The notes under the pieces: model-generated | The model's database searches: none | What the model saw: only the letters and a program-made list of their open reading frames with translations | Told to the model about the DNA's origin: nothing | Translations under genes and position numbers: made by a program | Shown here: piece by piece, positions 23,153-29,787 of the stretch | Position numbering within the stretch: position 1 is the first letter of the stretch | Layout of the letters: every line of letters begins with the position of its first letter | From: Arthrobacter burdickii | Lineage (GTDB): Bacteria > Actinomycetota > Actinomycetes > Actinomycetales > Micrococcaceae | Assembly: GCF_030433645.1 (NCBI RefSeq) | Contig: NZ_JAROCG010000001.1 | Coordinates: forward strand, 2,790,001 to 2,854,000 | Reading direction: 5' to 3' | DNA: 64,000 nucleotides

Positions 23153-23422
23153 GTGAGAATCGATACGGGAAACATCGCGGGCGGGAGTCGCGGTGGACCA
23201 GTTCGAAAGGTTTGCTCCAATCGCGATGCAAAGAGGCGCAGAGACACCATCCTTCGTGGCCTCGCCAGCGCAGCCTTCGCATTGGCCGGAATCTTCTCGC
23301 TTCTGAATGCCACCATCTGGTACGTGATCCTGGGCGCGTCCATCATGCTCGCCGCAGGAGCCCTCTTCGTCGCTCGGGCGATCACCTCGCTGCGTGCCGA
23401 CGAGTCCACCACGTCCAGGTAG
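23153..23422 (+). CDS. Small two-helix membrane protein
   Basis: An 89-residue ORF whose second half is convincing: a basic segment (DAKRRRDTILRG), two hydrophobic helices (LASAAFALAGIFSLLNATIWY and VILGASIMLAAGALFVARAIT, each shown in part) and a charged tail. The start is uncertain: GTG at 23153, or ATGs at 23123 and 23135 that overlap the start of the divergent cysteine desulfurase-like gene. The function is unknown. Confidence 0.4.
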   Translation: MRIDTGNIAGGSRGGPVRKVCSNRDAKRRRDTILRGLASAAFALAGIFSLLNATIWYVILGASIMLAAGALFVARAITSLRADESTTSR

Positions 23423-23557
23423 CCCGCGCCTTCGCGAGAACCTGAAGCACTACGCACACCAACTCATCAGGGAGATGAGCCCAGGACGATCCTCCTCCGC
23501 GTAGTGCGGCAGGTGGGATGCTGAAGCTTCGTCGGTACGAGGGAAAGCTGGGCGCGG

Positions 23558-23965
23558 ATGGCTTCGAAAGTGACTTTGATTCGCTCCACCGCGCTATCTG
23601 ACGTGGCGCAGTATGCATACGCGGCCACTGCGCCGGCAGATGCTCGACTCATCTTCCTCGCGGGGTCCTGCCCCCTCGACACGGCCGGAGCGACCGTAGG
23701 TCAAGGTGACTATGCAGCTCAGGCGGAACAGTGCATCAGGAACATGACGACTGCTCTCCAGGAAGCTGGAGCCACCATCGAGGACGTGATCAGTACTCGG
23801 GTGCTTGTGGCATCAACTGACCGGGATGATCTCGTCCGTGCGTGGGAGGTTGTACGCCGAGCCTTCGGCACCCATGACGTCCCGAGCACCCTGGTAGGGG
23901 TGACTGTTCTTGGCTACGAGCACCAGCTCGTGGAGATTGAGGCCGTTGCCGCTGTTCACAGCTGA
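23558..23965 (+). CDS. RidA/YjgF-family protein
   Basis: This 135-residue protein has the RidA pattern: QYAYAATAPADARLIFLAGSCPLDTAGATVGQGDYAAQAEQCIRNMTTALQEAGAT (in parts) and VISTRVLVAS, ending in VPSTLVGVTVLGYEHQLVEIEAVA. Canonical RidA has an Arg near position 105 in 'PaRs..' that holds the substrate carboxylate; here the corresponding segment reads DVPSTLVGV, so the arginine is replaced by Thr. It is thus of a Rid subfamily without proven imine deaminase activity. It is single, with no obvious partner. Confidence 0.88.
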   Translation: MASKVTLIRSTALSDVAQYAYAATAPADARLIFLAGSCPLDTAGATVGQGDYAAQAEQCIRNMTTALQEAGATIEDVISTRVLVASTDRDDLVRAWEVVRRAFGTHDVPSTLVGVTVLGYEHQLVEIEAVAAVHS

Positions 23966-24077
23966 TCGTTCATGCAGCATCCCGCTGAGTGATGCCCAGG
24001 TGGGCTCCCTGAGTTCCGGCGATAGGCGCTCAGGCTCAGTTGTTGTGTCTGGAGGTATCTCAGGCTTGGATCAGTTC

Positions 24078-24305
24078 ATGTACCCCACTCGGATTGACAC
24101 GGATGCGATGCCGGTCAACCTTGCGCTTCTGATCACAGGGATAGGCGTAGTCGTGATCGTTCTGGTCATAGTGGGGTCACTCGTCGTCGATCGCGTCGAT
24201 TCGTTCCGGTCGGCCACGCAGAGGCTCTTGTCAATAGCGGCAATACTTCTCCTGCTGTTGTGGCGACGCCCGCGGCCTATTGTTCCGTCGCTTCGCGCAG
24301 AATAG
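24078..24305 (+). CDS. Small two-helix membrane protein
   Basis: This 75-residue ORF (MYPTRIDTDAMPVNLALLITG...) has a strong helix near residues 13-35, a charged loop (VDRVDSFRSATQR) and a second helix (LLSIAAILLLLLW), with a basic tail. A start at the internal ATG 24108 is also possible. The end overlaps the end of the convergent ankyrin lipoprotein gene by 29 bases. The pattern is that of many small Micrococcaceae membrane proteins with no known role. Confidence 0.5.
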   Translation: MYPTRIDTDAMPVNLALLITGIGVVVIVLVIVGSLVVDRVDSFRSATQRLLSIAAILLLLLWRRPRPIVPSLRAE

Positions 24306-25014
24306 CAGCGATCTCCTGGAAGCCCAGGGAGGTGGCGTGCTGCAAGGGCGTCACACCATCACGCTGGGAAGGGAGCCTCACGTCGGCGCCGCCTTCGACG
24401 AGCAGCTGCACGGTCTCCACGTACCGGGGCGAGCCATCGCCGAAGATGATCGCCTCGTTTAGTGCGGTCCAGCCCGGGTTGTTGACGTGGTTGATGTCCA
24501 CGTCCGTCTCCAGTAGTCTTCGTACCCCGTCCGCGTGGCCACGCTCCGCGGCGCGGATCAGTGCCGTGCCGTTGTAACTGTCGCGCGCGTGGACGTCCGC
24601 ACCGTTGCTCAGGGTCAGGTCCAGCAGCTCGAGGTAGCCCTCACTCGCTGCGATGAGGAAAGCGCTCTGTTGGGTCTCGTCCTCGTAGTTCACGTCAGCG
24701 CCGGCGTCGATGAGCCGGCGAGCTTCGGTGACATTGTTGTCCCAGGCCGCCCCGATCAGGGTCTGATTCAGCGCGATCAGTTCGCCGGGGGCGAGCGACC
24801 TGGAAGTAACCGATGGGCTGCTCGGCGAGACACCCGGAGCGGACTTCACAGCTAGCGGCGACGGGCTCGGCGTGCTCAACGGGCGAGGCGTGCTCGACGC
24901 ACGCGCGGACCCGGAAGGCGCCTGTTGCGTTGGACCGGTCACCTCGCCGTTGTCGGTGCAGCCGGTCATCAGCAGCAGTACGGCAAGAACACCACGCTGC
25001 ACGAGGGCCCTCAC
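24277..25014 (-). CDS. Ankyrin-repeat lipoprotein
   Basis: The product has a signal with lipobox LMTGC, then a Ser/Pro/Thr-rich linker of about 70 residues, then four to five ankyrin repeats: LIGAAWDNNVTEARRLIDAGADVN, FLIAASEGYLELLDLTLSNGADV, ALIRAAERGHADGVRRLLETDVDIN, the repeat with TVQLLVEGGADVRL, and the final PLQHATSLGFQEIAAIL (some in parts). Ankyrin repeats bind proteins, so this may be a surface adaptor or anchor. The frame is open to 25122; I prefer a start at GTG 25014 just before the signal core. Similar exported ankyrin lipoproteins are common in Arthrobacter. Confidence 0.85.
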   Translation of the reverse strand: MRALVQRGVLAVLLLMTGCTDNGEVTGPTQQAPSGSARASSTPRPLSTPSPSPLAVKSAPGVSPSSPSVTSRSLAPGELIALNQTLIGAAWDNNVTEARRLIDAGADVNYEDETQQSAFLIAASEGYLELLDLTLSNGADVHARDSYNGTALIRAAERGHADGVRRLLETDVDINHVNNPGWTALNEAIIFGDGSPRYVETVQLLVEGGADVRLPSQRDGVTPLQHATSLGFQEIAAILREATEQ

Positions 25015-25220
25015 CGCGACGCCTGCCTCGGGACCGCCGAGGTGGCCCAAAACTTCATCGGGACCATTCCCATGCCCGCCAGCATACTCGGGCCATGAAT
25101 CGGACAACCGTGGGCCAGGCACAGCTCAACGCGGGAGTCACGGGCGTTCGCCAGGTCCGGTCATCGATCCTTCGCGCGCACGTCCTGATGGTTGGTTGGG
25201 CAGGCGGAAGCTTGGGAAAA

Positions 25221-25535
25221 TCAGTGTGTGTTCGAGGTTGAGTCCTTGTTGCTTGTTGATTGTTCGCTTGCTTCGGCGTGACGGATCACCAGGGAGGTGG
25301 TGATGAGCATGGCTGAGAGCACCGCGCACGGTATCAGCAAGATCAGGTAGGTCAAGGACACCAGCACAGCGATCGGTGCTGATTCCCAGACTTCGGGAAG
25401 CGACATGAAACTCAGGCTGTCTCCTACGCCGAAGTTCCTGTTGATGAATGGACCCAGAATGATCAGGGCGATGGCAGCGATACCGAGTCTCGTCCCGAAT
25501 CTCATCGTCGACCTTGCCAATGTTGCACCGGACAT
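25221..25535 (-). CDS. Small two-helix membrane protein
   Basis: This 104-residue protein starts MSGATLARSTMRFGTRLG after AGGAG at good spacing. Helices lie near residues 15-33 and 50-78 (IAVLVSLTYLILLIPCAVLSAMLITTSLVI in parts), and the C-terminal tail is Ser/Asn/Thr-rich. No family was recognised. The fragment at 25676-25888 lies upstream on the opposite strand and is unrelated. Confidence 0.5.
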   Translation of the reverse strand: MSGATLARSTMRFGTRLGIAAIALIILGPFINRNFGVGDSLSFMSLPEVWESAPIAVLVSLTYLILLIPCAVLSAMLITTSLVIRHAEASEQSTSNKDSTSNTH

Positions 25536-25675
25536 TTCGCTCCTGAGGGTCGGTCGGTAAGAGGTCGCACAATCGGCTGCATCTGCCTTTGTCTGAGTAT
25601 GAGCGCAGTCTGCAGCGGCATCAATGCTGTGAAGAGGTCGGTACCCATCCGTTGGAAAAGCGCGTAGCAAGCTGA

Positions 25676-25888
25676 TTCTGTCCGTGCGCCGCTGCTGGGC
25701 CTGACCACCGGGAGAACCTCACCCGCCGGCTTCGCACCTGGTACAACACATGGGAGGCCGAGAAATTGCATCAAAGCGAGTGGAACTCGCCTGAGAACGA
25801 AGTCGCCTGGAAAACCGAGGGCACGAGTACCGCCGAGCAACTTCGAGCAGAAGTCAAAGCCTTCGCTGACGTGGAATACGACGATTAG
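25676..25888 (+). pseudogene. 5'-truncated hypothetical gene
   Basis: From just after an in-frame stop (TGA, 25673-25675), the plus frame reads as a good C-terminal segment: ENLTRRLRTWYNTWEAEK, SEWNSPENEVAWKTEG, TAEQLRAEVKAFADVEYDD and stop. There is no start codon in a useful position and the first codons are not protein-like. I read it as the 3' end of a soluble helical protein whose front half is gone. Actinobacteria have proteins ending in 'VEYDD' with Trp-rich helices, of unknown function. Confidence 0.5.
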
Positions 25889-26040
25889 CATCCACGTCGA
25901 CCATCAATACCGTCAGCGCCCGCTCACCCATCGGTTTGCGGACCGATCGAACCCTCGCCGCGCCAACACTCTGTCCCAAGAGAAGCGCCGCCACATCGAG
26001 TAGCATGGCCCCAATCGACCAGCAACGGGAGGAATTTTCA

Positions 26041-26250
26041 ATGCCGCAGTATGTCGTCCTACAGGTAATCCTCAAAGAAAAGCTGCTGGGAACCGGTTCG
26101 GGCAACCTGACCTCCTTGGAGAAGTCTATTAACGATCAAGCTGCTAAGGGCTACCGCCTCCACACCATCACCACCTCGAGCAGCGGGAGCAAGGGACTCG
26201 GCGGCGGCGACCGCATCCAGGCGACAATGGTGTTTGAGAGCCTCACGTAA
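26041..26250 (+). CDS. DUF4177-like small protein
   Basis: This 69-residue protein reads MPQYVVLQVILKEKLLGTG, NLTSLEKSINDQAAKGYRLHTITT and DRIQATMVFESL. Opening with a Tyr/Val strand, then 'LExxINxxAxxGYxLHxI', and ending in an 'ATMVFE' strand is the layout of DUF4177, whose members are small single-domain proteins of unknown function. GGAGG stands about nine bases before the ATG. A hairpin at 26253-26291 immediately follows. Confidence 0.85.
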   Translation: MPQYVVLQVILKEKLLGTGSGNLTSLEKSINDQAAKGYRLHTITTSSSGSKGLGGGDRIQATMVFESLT

Positions 26251-26252
26251 AA

Positions 26253-26291
26253 CGCTTCAGCCGATCGACTTTCAGTCAGTCGACTGAGGCG
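26253..26291 (+). terminator. Likely terminator after the DUF4177 gene
   Basis: An imperfect stem: CGCTTCAG...TCGACT (26253-26270) pairs with AGTCGACTGAGGCG (26278-26291), with a small bulge. It contains the 12-base palindrome TCAGTCGACTGA and begins three bases after the stop codon. Confidence 0.45.
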
Positions 26292-26322
26292 CTTACAGCT
26301 TAAATGTCTCTATCGTGAACAC

Positions 26323-26658
26323 ATGACTGGACCGATGTATGTGCGAGAGGTGCGGCGGCTCCTCGAGCCCATGTTCGAGTCGATGCTCAGCCCCGGAGAG
26401 CTACGGTCGTTGACGTTTCGATTGGAGAGGGTCGCCGACGGTGCGAATGGCACAGAGCTCCCTGCTGACACCATCATCGAAACGAACGACGCTTGGGTCA
26501 GATGGCAGGTGCTCGGCGAAGAGGGTGGCTCTGGCAGCCTTCCTCTTGACGACGGTGTGGATGTGCTCGTTCGCTTTGTGCAGGGCGATCTTCAGGACTT
26601 CATAGCCGAAAGCCATTTCGGGTGGGGCGAGTTCCGGCTCCCCCGCAACCTGGCCTGA
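26323..26658 (+). CDS. Hypothetical protein (111 aa)
   Basis: This 111-residue, acidic, soluble protein reads MTGPMYVREVRRLLEPMFESMLSPGELRSL, then a beta-rich part (TDAWVRWQVLG-type strand, VDVLVRFVQGDLQDFIAE, GWGEFRLP). The composition is well balanced and the frame is clean, so it is likely real. I do not recognise the family. The next gene begins about 170 bases later, with a hairpin in between. Confidence 0.55.
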   Translation: MTGPMYVREVRRLLEPMFESMLSPGELRSLTFRLERVADGANGTELPADTIIETNDAWVRWQVLGEEGGSGSLPLDDGVDVLVRFVQGDLQDFIAESHFGWGEFRLPRNLA

Positions 26659-26771
26659 CCAGCTACGCCTCCCTAAGAAGGCCGTCATGGACCCTTGCTC
26701 GAAGGAAGACCTTCATAGCCGCAACCGTCATGTTCGGGACCGGCGTAGTCACTGTCTTCGTTCTGAGCTCA

Positions 26772-26792
26772 CCGGGCACACAGCGTGCCCGG
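26772..26792 (+). terminator. Hairpin between two plus-strand genes
   Basis: CCGGGCAC (26772-26779) and GTGCCCGG (26785-26792) form a perfect 8-base stem with a 5-base loop. It lies 114 bases after one stop and 36 before the next start, fitting a terminator without a T-run. Confidence 0.45.
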
Positions 26793-26827
26793 TATCTCGT
26801 CGACTGACTCTCGTGTTCGGATAAAAC

Positions 26828-27250
26828 ATGACCACCGTTGCTGTAGTGAATGCGCAGGACCTCCAGCTCAGCGAGGTCCTCGCGCTTTATGGTGCGGTGG
26901 AATGGTTGGCCTACACGAAAGACCCTGACAATCTTCAACGAGCGTTGGAAGGGTCTTCGACCCTTGCGGCCGCTCATGATGGCAAGACGCTCGTTGGGCT
27001 GGCACGGGTCATCTCCGATAATGCCTCGATCTGCTACCTCCAGGACATCCTCGTGCTGCCCTCACACCACAGGAGAGGTATAGGACGGGCCCTCGCTGAA
27101 AGAGCACTCGAACAGTATCCGCATGTGCGTCAGAAAGTCTTGATTACAGACGACGAGCCACAGCAGAAAGCGTTCTATGAAGCGCTCGGCTACACCCAGA
27201 TCGAGGAGCTTCAAGGAGCACTCATCCGAGCCTTCGTGAGGTTCGATTGA
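26828..27250 (+). CDS. GNAT-family N-acetyltransferase
   Basis: This 140-residue protein begins MTTVAVVNAQDLQLSEVLALYGAVEWLAYTKDP, the usual opening of the YjdJ/YhfO-type subgroup, in which 'VGWxxYT' lies near the start. ICYLQDILVLPSHHRRGIGRALAERALEQYPHVRQKVLITDDEP (in parts) carries the acetyl-CoA loop RRGIGRAL. The end, FYEALGYTQIEELQG, is motif B. The substrate is unknown. It is monocistronic, and the sixth GNAT gene in the accessory part of the window. Confidence 0.9.
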   Translation: MTTVAVVNAQDLQLSEVLALYGAVEWLAYTKDPDNLQRALEGSSTLAAAHDGKTLVGLARVISDNASICYLQDILVLPSHHRRGIGRALAERALEQYPHVRQKVLITDDEPQQKAFYEALGYTQIEELQGALIRAFVRFD

Positions 27251-27541
27251 TTACCCAAGGGCCGACCGATCTTCCTCGCCCTGGTCCGATTTGTCAGTAG
27301 CCTTCCTGTACACATCAGTGCGTTTTTCCGCACGATGGCGGACGGCAGGGCCCGCAGGTACACGGAAATCCTGCGTGCCTGAATGGAAAAGGAACCCGAG
27401 GAAGTGCAGCTTCCCTGCCATTGCCGCCCAGGAACCGTTCTCCATCGGCATCTCGATACGGGTCGCGCTGATTCGAAGGGACGAAGACAGGGCCGACCAA
27501 CTGAATTAGCGTCCAGAGAGACAGTCGGCAAGGGAGGCGAT

Positions 27542-27968
27542 GTGCGTTCACCGCGAGTTGTGGCAGTAGTGGGCCTGGCGGCCGCGGGCTTGGTAATCAG
27601 TGGGTGCAGTGGTGGGGCTGGAATTGCGGCTCTCGATCGGGAAGCGACGTTGGAGGATCAATTGCGCGTACGTCGTCATTCAGGACCTCGAAGTTGATAC
27701 CGTCCGGAAGGCTGCTGCGAGCGAGGGTTTCACTTACTTCCTCGTCAGGGCTGATGATGCCGGCATTTGCCTGATCCGCATCAGGGACGAGGACGAGAGT
27801 GCCTTCATGGCCGGCTGCGGCACCGGTACTGGTCATGTCACCACCACTTCGCTGCCCGGAACGAAAGACGGGCCACACACTATGGCACTCGTCACGGACG
27901 GTTATGCGACCGATGACCTCGAGAAAGACGGATGGACCAGGATCCAGGACAACATTCCGGTTCAGTGA
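27542..27968 (+). pseudogene. Frameshifted small lipoprotein gene
   Basis: GTG 27542, preceded by GGGAGG, opens a lipoprotein (MRSPRVVAVVGLAAAGLVISGCSGG, Cys of ISGC lipid-modified) that runs through IAALDREATLEDQL and then into nonsense. The other frame picks up exactly there, as AYVVIQDLEVDTVRKAAASEGFTYFLVRADDAGICLIRI (in parts), up to DDLEKDGWTRIQDNIPVQ and stop. Joining them gives one normal lipoprotein of about 142 residues. A single-base change near 27665 (CAATTGCGCG) accounts for the break. It is a recent pseudogene, or a sequencing error. Confidence 0.65.
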
Positions 27969-28063
27969 GCCGGTCACCACGTCCCGCTCAGGGGTGGCAT
28001 ACCGCATTGAAGTGAGCCGGTAGGCCATCCTCTTCTGCGGGGTTCGTGGCGCCTGACTCCAGG

Positions 28064-28225
28064 TCAGGCGGGGATGACGATGACTTTCCCTGGGACATGA
28101 CCGGCGCTGGCTTCCGCATGGAGGGCGGGCAGTTCCGGGAGGGTGATCCTGCGCGTCACCTCGACGGTGAGCGCGCCGTCATCGACGAGGGACACGAGCT
28201 GCGCGAGGCGGTCCCGCTTCCCTGA
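28064..28225 (-). pseudogene. 3' fragment of a zinc-type quinone oxidoreductase
   Basis: The last 53 codons of an NADP-dependent oxidoreductase of the quinone reductase/zinc-alcohol dehydrogenase superfamily remain: RLAQLVSLVDDGALTVEV, TRRITLPELPALHAEASAGH, VPGKVIVIPA, stop. That is the standard C-terminal motif ('...LHAEaxAGHxxGKvVV...'). The rest of the gene, including the whole nucleotide-binding domain, is missing. The break lies where the MarR-like remnant begins in the opposite direction. Confidence 0.75.
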
Positions 28226-28696
28226 CGCCGACACAACTGGGCGCGTACTTCGCGTTCACGGAGGTGGGCAGCCTCCTGCGCTCCGGGGTCGAGAAACGGC
28301 TTCGCGATGCCGGGGGCCCTCAGTTACGTCCAGTTCCAGCTCTTGGCACGCCTGGGCGACGCCGTCGACGGCCACCTACGCATGACCGACCTCGCCGATG
28401 GTGTCGTCTACAGCCGCAGCGGCCTGACCTATCAGGCACAACTGCTTCAGGAGCGGGGCCTGGTCACCCGATCCCCCTCGCCCGACGATGAGCGCAGCAC
28501 CATCGTCGCCATCACCGCTGCGGGCCGCGACGTACTCCAGGCAGTATTTCCCGGGCATATCGAGGCCGTCCGTGGACTCCTCTTCGCCCCGCTCAGCGAT
28601 GACGACGCCACCGACCTCGCCCGCATCCTCGGTCAGGTCAGCGCACACCTCCGAGCAGCCCCACCCCGCTCAGCAGCCCGACGACGAAAGACCTGA
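28222..28696 (+). pseudogene. MarR-family regulator lacking its start and frameshifted
   Basis: One frame begins LTPTQLGAYFAFTEVGSLLRSGVEKRLRDAGG and, after a one-base change in GCCGGGGGCCC near 28306, another continues SYVQFQLLARLGDAVDGHLRMTDLADGVVYSRSGLTYQAQLLQERGLVTRSPSPDDERSTIV (both in parts), a typical MarR winged helix ending in an Arg-rich tail. No start codon precedes the first part. Such a MarR is often divergent from a quinone oxidoreductase; here the start codons of both and the space between them have been removed. The second frame alone (28307-28696) could still make an incomplete protein. Confidence 0.7.
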
Positions 28697-28942
28697 CCCT
28701 GTCCGATCCGGCCAGTGTCCGTGCAGGCCGGATCGGCCCATCAGTCGGCCCTCGTCCCGGCCGCGACGGTGGTGCGGCGTCGTCGCCCTTTCCTCGTTCT
28801 TGCGCCAGAGGGCACGAGGCCGTCGTCGCGCCGGCCTCCGCGTCCTCCATCACAGACCGCTTCGTCATGCGGCGTCACGCAGCGTCAAAGCTCGCCCTTG
28901 TGCTGGAAACCGTCCCGGTCCAGCGCCTAGTCTCGTACCTAC

Positions 28943-29024
28943 AGATCAAGAGTTCCAACGCGAAGCCCTGGCTCGTTGGACGGCAACCCCCTCCGTGGCG
29001 GGGTGCCCCAGGTGAAGATCCGGT
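28943..29024 (+). ncRNA. SAM riboswitch, SAM-IV / SAM-I-IV-variant type
   Basis: The core layout is clear: a short P1 (GATC 28944-28947 with GATC 29017-29020), AAGAGT, P2 (CCAACG with CGTTGG), then the conserved CGGCAACCCC hairpin closing with GGGGTGCC, and CCAGGTGAAGATC. The CCTGG in the P2 loop side can pair with CCAGG as a pseudoknot. This arrangement is that of actinobacterial SAM-IV or the SAM-I-IV variant. It ends 70 bases before the AmiS/UreI gene. When SAM is abundant, expression of the genes behind it should fall, probably at translation. Confidence 0.85.
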
Positions 29025-29093
29025 CCCGCGCACCAGCGTCGGGGCAAGCACGGCGCGGGCCTCGGGGCTCCGCGTCCCGTCGACGGGACCTCC

Positions 29094-29714
29094 ATGTCGT
29101 ACATCTGCCTCCTCCTGTCCGGAGCGGCCCTCCTGATCAACGGTCTCGGCCTCCTCGGCCGGGTCACATCCCGCGACTCCGGGTTCTTCAACCTGGTGAT
29201 CGGCACGCTCCAGCTGGTGATCGCGACGCTGATCGCGTCCGCCGGTGCTGCCGATCCCGCCGCGATCGGCTCGGCGAGCGGTATCTTCCTCTTCGGGCTC
29301 ACCTACCTCTACGTGGGGCTGGGCTCGGTCGCCGGGTTGGGTGCGTCGGGTGTCGGATGGTTCTGCGGGCTCGTCGCCGTACTCGCCGTCGTCTTCGCCG
29401 GCACCTCCCTGGACGACGACCCGGTCAGCTCGGTGCTGTGGCTCGCGTGGGCGGTGCTGTGGGGCCTCTTCTTCCTGCTCCTGGCCTTCGATGCGGCGCA
29501 CCTGACCCGGATCACCGGATGGAGCGCCATCCTGGTGGGCACGGCCAGCACCGTTCCTCCGGCCGTCCTCGGGCTCAACAGCGCCTGGCCGGCCGGCTGG
29601 ACCTCCGCCCTCGGCGTTGCCGGAATCCTCGCTGTGCTGTTCGTTGTCGCCGGTGCCGTCAGCTCCCGACCTGCAAAGGCGCCGGCGGCCCCGCAGGTCG
29701 CCGTTCCCGCCTGA
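29094..29714 (+). CDS. AmiS/UreI-family membrane channel
   Basis: This 206-residue protein has six to seven hydrophobic helices. It starts MSYICLLLSGAALLINGLGLLGR and continues with FNLVIGTLQLVIATLIA, FLFGLTYLYVGLG, GWFCGLVAVLAVVF, SVLWLAWAVLWGLFFLLLAF, GWSAILVGTASTVPPAVLGL, LGVAGILAVLFVVAGA. This is the AmiS/UreI layout (urea or short-chain amide channels), including the 'GLTYLYVGL' and 'WLAWAVLWGLFFLLL' signatures. No urease or amidase genes are near. Because a SAM riboswitch controls it and a DszC-like monooxygenase follows, its cargo may be a small neutral organosulfur compound rather than urea. Confidence 0.88.
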   Translation: MSYICLLLSGAALLINGLGLLGRVTSRDSGFFNLVIGTLQLVIATLIASAGAADPAAIGSASGIFLFGLTYLYVGLGSVAGLGASGVGWFCGLVAVLAVVFAGTSLDDDPVSSVLWLAWAVLWGLFFLLLAFDAAHLTRITGWSAILVGTASTVPPAVLGLNSAWPAGWTSALGVAGILAVLFVVAGAVSSRPAKAPAAPQVAVPA

Positions 29715-29787
29715 CGTCCGCCCCTCCGTACCCGTCCCGAAATCCCCTCCCATCTCCCCTCCATCCGCTTCCACCGAAAGGCCGACC

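Noticed and set aside
26622-26807. Small membrane-like ORF after the 26323 gene
   Set aside because: It has a hydrophobic segment, but its start lies inside the preceding gene and its end contains a clear terminator stem; too little support.
13373-27250. Integron-like cassette array of GNAT genes
   Set aside because: Genes point in both directions, have their own promoters and lack recognisable attC sites; no integrase is present.
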